Part shown: one piece after another, positions 46,300 to 64,000 of the stretch
Numbering within the stretch: the first letter of the stretch is position 1
Layout of the letters: each line of letters opens with the position of its first letter
NCBI GenBank assembly: GCA_033439295.1
Contig: JAVTLE010000017.1
Location: 1 to 64,000 of the forward strand
DNA length: 64,000 nucleotides
Reading direction: 5' to 3'
Source of the DNA: Deuterostichococcus epilithicus
Taxonomy: Eukaryota; Chlorophyta; Trebouxiophyceae; Prasiolales; Stichococcaceae
Program-made: the position numbers and the translations under genes
Notes under the pieces: model-generated
What the model saw: the letters and a program-made list of their open reading frames with translations, nothing else
The model's database searches: none
What the model was told of the DNA's origin: nothing

Positions 46300-49200
46300 C
46301 AACAGGAGCAGCAGCAGGAGCAGCAGCAACAGGCGGAAGTTCTCGGGCAGCAGGAAGCAGGCACGGGCGGAGCCGTGGAGCCCGCGGCCAAGCGGCAGCG
46401 GCTGGATGATGCTGTTGACAGTCCCATTGCCAATAGCGCTCATGCTGCTGCTGCTGCTGCTGCCTCAGACTCGGCAGCGACGGGCGCAGATGATGCCCCG
46501 GCCGCCAGCCACTGCGCGCTGATGGAGCACAACAGAAGCACGGCAGCGGCGCCCCCTGCAAAGAGTGCAGCCACGCCGGCGGACCAGTCATCGTCCCCGA
46601 CAGCAATCGCAGCTGCAGGCGGCGTACCAGCCGTTGCCGGCGACCCCGCCGCAGCCGCGCGGGACGCCGACGCGCAGCAGCGGCGGCTGTTTGACATCCG
46701 GGCGCAGGCGGACGCGGGCGCTGATGCGCAGGACTCGAAGCTGCGGCCGGCGGAGAAGCGGCGCATCGACTTCCGCGGCAAGACGTACCTGGCGCCGCTC
46801 ACCACCGTCGGCAACCTGCCCTTCAGGTGTTACATTTGCCTGCCCGGCTTTTGGGTAAAGAGGGCTTGTCTATGATCACCACTGTCGGCAAATTGCCCTT
46901 CGGGTGCGCCCTTCCTGAGGGCAGTGAAAGGGACAGTCTAGTCTTGTGCGGCGGCATCTGTCTGGCTGTCAGGCCGCTTGTAGAGCACCACTCTGGAGCC
47001 GTCATTGCAAACCCTGCTTGCCCAATCCGTGCGGCCAGGATGGATCCAGCAGCCATGGACCACTTAGCCGTGTCGGCAATGTGCAGCTCGAGGCGGGCAC
47101 TGTCACTGTCCTGCATACTTGCTCTGGTCGTGCGTGCCAGCGCTGTGCGAGACACGTGCGTATCACCCTGCAACATGCAGTCCTTAGTTGCACAGCAAGC
47201 CACCAGCTCGTGAGGATTTCCAGGAGGAGGGCTGCTGCTGATCCGGGAATCCGCACCATCTTCTCCCCTCCATGCCCGCAGACGCGTGTGCAAGGGGCTG
47301 GGCGTCGACATCACCTGCGGCGAGATGGCTATGGCGACCAATATCATACAGGGCCAGGGCTCCGAGTGGGCGCTGCTGCGGCGCCACCCGTCCGAGGACG
47401 TTTTCGGCGTGCAGGCGCGCAAGTTCTGGCACACACGCCCAGGCGCCACACTGTCGAGCCAGTCAGGACGCTGGCATCCTGCAGCTGTGGTGCTCTGCTC
47501 CGCGTCTTGGAGGTCAAAAACTGCAGACACGGACGCCTGACAGTGACTTGTATAGAGTCGGCCACCGGATAAGTGAGAGACAGAGGCTCCTGCGCCTCAT
47601 GCGCATGCAGATATGCGGCGGCTTTCCGGACGCTGTGGCGCGCTGCTGTCAGCTGCTGGATGAGCACATCAGCGTCGACTTTGTGGTGCGTGTCAGAGGA
47701 CGAGGGTGAGGAGGCCTGCAATGCCGCCGTCGGTGGCGCCCGCCGATGGCAGGCGGCGCACTGCCTGACCACTGCCCGGCAGTGGTTCTGGTCTGATCGG
47801 GTGCTACGATGAGGACGCAACTGGGGCTGATTGCAGCCTGCGCATGCTGATGGCCTTGCCGAGTCTGGCACCCGCATGTCCACCACTGGTGCTACAAAGC
47901 TGGGCAAGTCAGGATTTGTGCGCACGCAGGACATCAACATGGGGTGCCCCATCGATCTGGTGTGCAACAGGTGACTCGCAGCATGCCTTGCCTGATCGCT
48001 CTTTTCCTTGCAACAGTATGCTGCGCGAGTTGACAGCTTTCAAAGCTCGGAGCAGTGCCTGGGAGCGGGGCCATCAAGTGGGAGTGCACCTGTTGCTGGC
48101 AGAGGCGGCGGCTCGGCAATGCTGCTGAAGCCGCAGAAGATGGGTGAGGTGGTGAAGGCGGCGGTGGGCGTCCTGTCATGCCCGCTCACATTCAAGCTGC
48201 GCAAGGTAAGCCCAGGTTCTGGAGACCGGCGGTGCTGGGTCTAACCTGCTTTCCCGGACTGGTGCAGACGGATGACTCGTGCTGTCCTGCCCGCGCACTT
48301 TCAAGCTGCGCAGGGTGCAGTCTCGAAATCGCTGTGCCGATGGGCTGTTCTCGTGGGTTGCTCTCCAGCAGCGGCCAGGCGCTTATCTCCATCCTGCAGG
48401 CGTCCAGCTGCGGCTGTGCAGCCGCAGGAGCAACACCGGACAGCGAACTAGCCTCCTGCGCCGCCTGTTGTCCAAGGGGTTGGTCCATCATTCACCCTGT
48501 TCCCTCTGCAACCCGCAGGGGTACTATGACGGCAAAGATGTGGCGCACAACCTCATCCCAAAGGCGGCTAGCTGGGGCGCCGCCGCCGTCACGCTGCACG
48601 GCCGCACCCGCCAGCAGCGGTGCGGCCCCCCTGCTGCAAGATACGCCATGAGATATCCTGCTTGCAGCAGACTCGGATGTGCTGCATGAGGGGATGCGTG
48701 TGCGCCGATGCCCTGGAGAGCAGTCTCGTCCCCACCGTGCGGCTGCGGGCGACACGCCTGACACCTGTGCCGCGCTATGCCGCAACGCCTTGCACAGGCA
48801 TGTCAACACCGTATTGCTGTGCGGTCCCTTTGCGAGCCAGCTGTGCAGGTGCGGACTGGGGCACAGCTGCACATCAGGATAGACGGCGTGCAATCATGGA
48901 CGGGCTCCACCAGTGTCATGGAGGACTGTACTCGGCTGTAGGTACTCGAAGCTGGCGGACTGGGAATATGTGCAGCGATGCGCCTCTGCAGTCCCCGAGG
49001 TGTGCGTCGGCCGTCTCTACCCTGAGCTTGCATTCCATTCCATGACTGTTCTGGCTATTCCTCGACAGTGCCTGGCAATGCCAACAGCCGCCCGGCAGTC
49101 GCAGTCGAGGACCTGGTTCATAAACGCCGCTATGGCATACAAGCGCCATCCACTCAAATGCCCGAAGCATCCTTGGCTCCCTCTGCAGGGCTTCCAGATG

Positions 49201-50953
49201 CTCGGCAATGGCGACGTGTACAACTTCGAGCAGTGGGGCCGGCTGCTGGATGGCTCGCGGCTGGCGAGCCTCATGGTCGGCCGTGCCGCGCTTGTCAAGC
49301 CCTGGCTGTTCACCGAAATCAAGGTGCGGTCTGTGTTAGATCCTGACTGCTTCGCCGAGATCTGGGTTGACTGCGCTGCGGGATTGTGTCTGTGCACGGC
49401 CGCCGGGAGCCCCGGCACTGGGACGCCTCCGTGGCAACCAGCTGAACGAGCTGACCGGCTGACCCGCGCTCATGTCCTGACAGACTGACTTCGCCTGTGT
49501 CTCGCCATCTGCATTCTCAGCGGGGCAGCCCTGCAGACGAGCGCCTGGACCCGGCGAAGCTCACTGGGACAGCTGTGAAGGCAAGCAATTGGACCTGCTG
49601 AAGGACTTCGCCTGATGGCCGGTAGGGTTTTAGGCTTTACTAGCAGCACCCTTGCCTTGCTGACATCGCCGCTTTCCTATGGTATTCGCCAGGAGCGCCG
49701 GCACTGGGACATCTCTGCGGGCGAGCGGTTGGACCTGCTGAAGGACTTTTGCGCCTACGGCCTCACACACTGGGGATCCGACTCGAAGGGCGTGGAGACG
49801 ACGCGGTGGGTTTTTGTCTGGAACCCACGTCCGTTGCACGCTGTGCGATGCGTCTGTGGGATTGGCCACACGCGCTGGACATTGGGACTGAGTGGTGAGG
49901 AGTGGCCTGGAACATGTGCACTGCTGCGCATGTCTGCGTTGGCATGTGTGTTTGCCGCCGTGTTGGCCAGGGACGCGGCGGCATTGCTGCGTGACCAGCA
50001 GTGCTGAAAGGCCGAGCTTGACCTGAGCGCTGTGGTTTCCTGGGGTTTCCTGATTTTCAGCCCGCATTTCTGGAAAGCCTGCCAAACCCTGAAATGCGGG
50101 CTGGTCCATGCAAAGCTGTGGATGCCGCACTTAGGGTTCTGCTCTTCTGCAAGGTTGGTGCTACAAGCAGTCTGCGTCACGCATCGGGATATAGCGGTGC
50201 AGGACGGGCGCCCACTCCAGTGAGAATCCGCCTCTGAAAGCCGAGCGAATCCTCCACGAGTCCTGTAGCCGGTCTTTCGCCCCACAAACCGATTCATTCG
50301 TGCACTCGCAGGCGCTTCCTGCTGGAGTGGCTGTCCTTCCTGCACCGCTACATCCCTGTGGGGCTGCTGGAAGCAGGATGCGAGGCGGCGCACCTTAACT
50401 GGCGCAACCCTGGCTTCCGTGGCCGCTCGCAGCTGGAGGGGCTGCTGGGCTCCGACGACCCTCGCGACTGGGTGGCCATCTCCGAGATGCTGCTGGGGCC
50501 GCCGCCGGCGGGGTTCATCTTTGCGCCCAAGCACAGGGCACAGGTGGGGAGCCTGGTGCAATGCCGCCAGACAATGGCACCTCGTGAGACCGCGCAAATG
50601 CCGCCCTGCCTCATCTTTGCGCCCCAGCACAGTCAGGCGAACTGGAAGGTTTGACGTCATGGTCCAGTGTAGCAGCGCGCTGCAGGGTTTAAAGACCAGC
50701 TGACCTCACAGGACGGGGACGGGGCGATGGCGATGCACTGCGATGCCTCGGCTCAAACCATCTCTTCGGAAACCTGATGCACTGGATCAGAGATGGCTGA
50801 CCACATGGCCACTTGAAGCATGGCGCACTGTGCACGATCAGGAGTGATTGGCTCAGGTGGATCAATTTCCTGCTACCGTGTCTGCAGGCGCACGCCAAGT
50901 CTGAGCAGGACATGGCGCTTGCCGTTGAGGGCCGCGGCCCCATCAAGGGCTGA
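44292..50953 (+). CDS. DUS3: tRNA-dihydrouridine(47) synthase DUS3 with CCCH zinc fingers
   Basis: FMN enzyme that reduces uridine 47 in the variable loop of tRNAs. Exon 1 from 44292 is basic at its end ([10 protein letters not shown]). About 44.78-44.95 kb encodes a CCCH finger [19 protein letters not shown] and half of a second, completed across the splice at 45.2 kb ([13 protein letters not shown]). 45.2-45.94 kb is a long Ala/Gly/Pro-rich low-complexity stretch with one unknown base at 45345. 46.16-46.83 kb holds a polyglutamine run, then [22 protein letters not shown], the start of the Dus barrel. Then [16 protein letters not shown] (47.3 kb), NMGCPIDLV with the catalytic Cys (47.94 kb), [12 protein letters not shown] (48.2 kb), [16 protein letters not shown] (48.6 kb), [10 protein letters not shown] (48.95 kb), [11 protein letters not shown] and [15 protein letters not shown] (49.2-49.3 kb), [16 protein letters not shown] (49.7 kb) and [10 protein letters not shown] (50.5 kb). 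The last exon, 50888-50953, ends GRGPIKG. Disordered regions are longer than in yeast or plant DUS3. Four introns contain exon echoes. Confidence 0.9.
46247..46338 (+). repeat. CAG-rich polyglutamine tract inside DUS3
   Basis: A run of CAG/CAA with a few GAG codons encodes about 30 residues, mostly glutamine, in the disordered segment between the zinc fingers and the catalytic barrel. Confidence 0.85.
46875..46910 (+). repeat. Intronic echo of a DUS3 exon end with donor
   Basis: A copy of 46798-46833, offset 77: TCACCACyGTCGGCAA then TGCCCTTC and a GGTG donor. Parent codes TTVGNLPFR; the echo would read TTVGKLPFG. It lies just after the real donor. Confidence 0.92.
48255..48317 (+). repeat. 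Intronic echo of a DUS3 exon end with donor
   Basis: A copy of about 48146-48208, offset 109. TTCAAGCTGCGCA is identical and TGTCATGCCCGCTCAC parallels TGTCCTGCCCGCGCAC. A donor-like GGTG follows in both. Confidence 0.88.
49541..49612 (+). repeat. Intronic echo of a DUS3 exon start
   Basis: A copy of 49681-49752, offset exactly 140, with an identical 20-base core at 49589-49608 and 49729-49748. It lies in the intron before its parent, which encodes [16 protein letters not shown]. Confidence 0.93.
50608..50640 (+). repeat. Intronic echo of a DUS3 exon end
   Basis: A copy of 50512-50544, offset 96. CATCTTTGCGCC and AGCACAG are shared. Parent codes [11 protein letters not shown]; the echo would read CLIFAPQHS. 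Confidence 0.88.
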
Positions 50954-52010
50954 CCACCCAGCGCGCTGCGGACCTCGTTGCGGCGATGTGAGCGACCAGC
51001 GCCTGCAAGGTGTATGCTGGACGGTCGGACACGGCGGCGGGCCGTGTGGCTGCTGCAGGGCCGCCGCTCGAGCGAGATGGCAAGGCATCTCGACCCATCG
51101 CACATTAGGCCGCGGCCTTAACGTCAGGTTCCAAATGCGTCTTGCTGCTAGCTCACCGCCACATGCGGCGCATATTTACTAGCAGGAACCCAACGGAACT
51201 TCGGTAGCACGTAGTAATGTATCCGCTGATATAGTCTTGGAACTGTACTCGACATGTGTTGAAGTACGCTAGGTGGTGGCCATATTTTCTGGCTCTGCGG
51301 CGGCTCCGGCGGTGGCTAGACAATCGCACATCTTACAAGGTCGCGTGTCCCTCAAGTTTTTTGGCCAATATCAATTGAGGACGCAGAGGTTCACAACCAG
51401 TGCTCCAGTTGCAACAGCGCGTCTGCAGGTCTGCCACTTCACCCTTCACCGGTCAAGGGTCGATGAAATGCTTCACAAAGTTGAGGCTCGCATGATGAGC
51501 TTGTCCAGCTGCGGCAGATCACAGCTTCGTGTCTCGGTGGCTGTGGAGACCTGAACTCTTCCATCAAATCGTGGGTGGTGAACATAGTCCAAGGGCTCGG
51601 CGGCGTGCAAACTGGTCGATCCCCAGGACGTGTCCGATGTTTGGCGCATGAGATTGTAAATCGAACGGCGTGGCTACGGCGAGCATTTTGGGCAAAGTGG
51701 CAGCAGCCGCAATGCAGGCGGGCCTGCGCAGCCCCTGCGGCTGCACATCCGCGCTGCTACTGCCGAGGGTAAGCCCTCCTTGCTCACGTTGGGTGCATTC
51801 CTTGTTCACCATCTCAGATCAACTAGGTGAGCATCACAAGCGCATGGCGAAGGATGGAGAATCTATCGCAGAGTGCTAACAGCGGCTTCGAACCTCTCAA
51901 AACGGAGCACTGCGCCGCCGCTCCTCTTGCAAAGCAAGCGTGCGGCCAAGACTCTGACAGCCTTGCTGCTGTTGTAATGGCTCAACACCTTCCACGCGGC
52001 GTCGTGTTGC
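50954..52010. promoter_or_regulatory. Spacer between DUS3 stop and IleRS start
   Basis: About 1 kb holding the DUS3 3' end and the IleRS promoter. A TGTAA string (green-algal polyadenylation type) lies at about 51654. At 51712 a short ATGCAGGCGG matches the IleRS start (52011) but similarity fades quickly. No exon is supported. Confidence 0.4.

Positions 52011-64000
<11,990 letters not shown>

Noticed and set aside
51706-51740. Possible echo of the IleRS start codon region
   Set aside because: Only the first ten bases match well; the rest is background GC-rich similarity.

Overview
The window reads as nuclear DNA of a green alga (Chlorophyta, most likely a trebouxiophyte). It is GC-rich, and its genes are cut into many short exons of about 20-270 bases with GT-AG and a few GC-AG introns. 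The proteins are plant-like and partly plastid-directed (chloroplast-type IleRS, ABCI10, PrmA, a cyanobacterial-type rhodanese, a VGT/pGlcT-like sugar carrier). Short blocks of the plant/algal telomere repeat TTTAGGG lie inside the sequence. Assignment to a class is inference; no rRNA or organelle marker is present.

Layout. 1-2.4 kb: a gene-poor block holding the tail of a tyrosine-recombinase element. 2.8-7.6 kb (-): poly(A)-specific ribonuclease PARN. 8.6-12.6 kb (+): 13-exon MFS sugar transporter. 12.9-17.0 kb (-): secreted Pro/Thr- and Cys-rich protein. 18.0-20.9 kb (-): ribosomal protein L11 methyltransferase PrmA. 21.7-23.0 kb (-): rhodanese. 23.9-26.9 kb (+): F-box/leucine-rich protein. 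27.6-33.7 kb (-): GH5 endoglucanase with a C-terminal linker and accessory domain. 34.6-37.4 kb (+): plastid ABC ATPase ABCI10. 37.8-41.1 and 41.5-44.1 kb (-): tandem pair of mTERF-like genes. 44.3-51.0 kb (+): tRNA-dihydrouridine synthase DUS3 with CCCH zinc fingers. 52.0-64.0 kb (+): organellar isoleucyl-tRNA synthetase in 25 exons, cut off by the window end.

The genes do not form an operon or biosynthetic cluster. Several serve RNA metabolism and organelle translation (PARN, DUS3, IleRS, PrmA, mTERF), which may be coincidence.

The most unusual signal is structural. Inside the introns of at least six genes on both strands lie decayed same-orientation copies ('echoes') of the end of a neighbouring exon. 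Each is about 16-95 bases long, sits 70-290 bases from its parent, and usually still carries the parent's splice acceptor or donor. One IleRS intron holds a ladder of two such copies followed by the real exon. The same process at a larger scale may explain a 500-base internal duplication in one mTERF copy and the mTERF pair itself. I read these as frequent local tandem duplications across exon-intron borders that are tolerated because splicing ignores them. This is a candidate mechanism of intron growth or intron gain.
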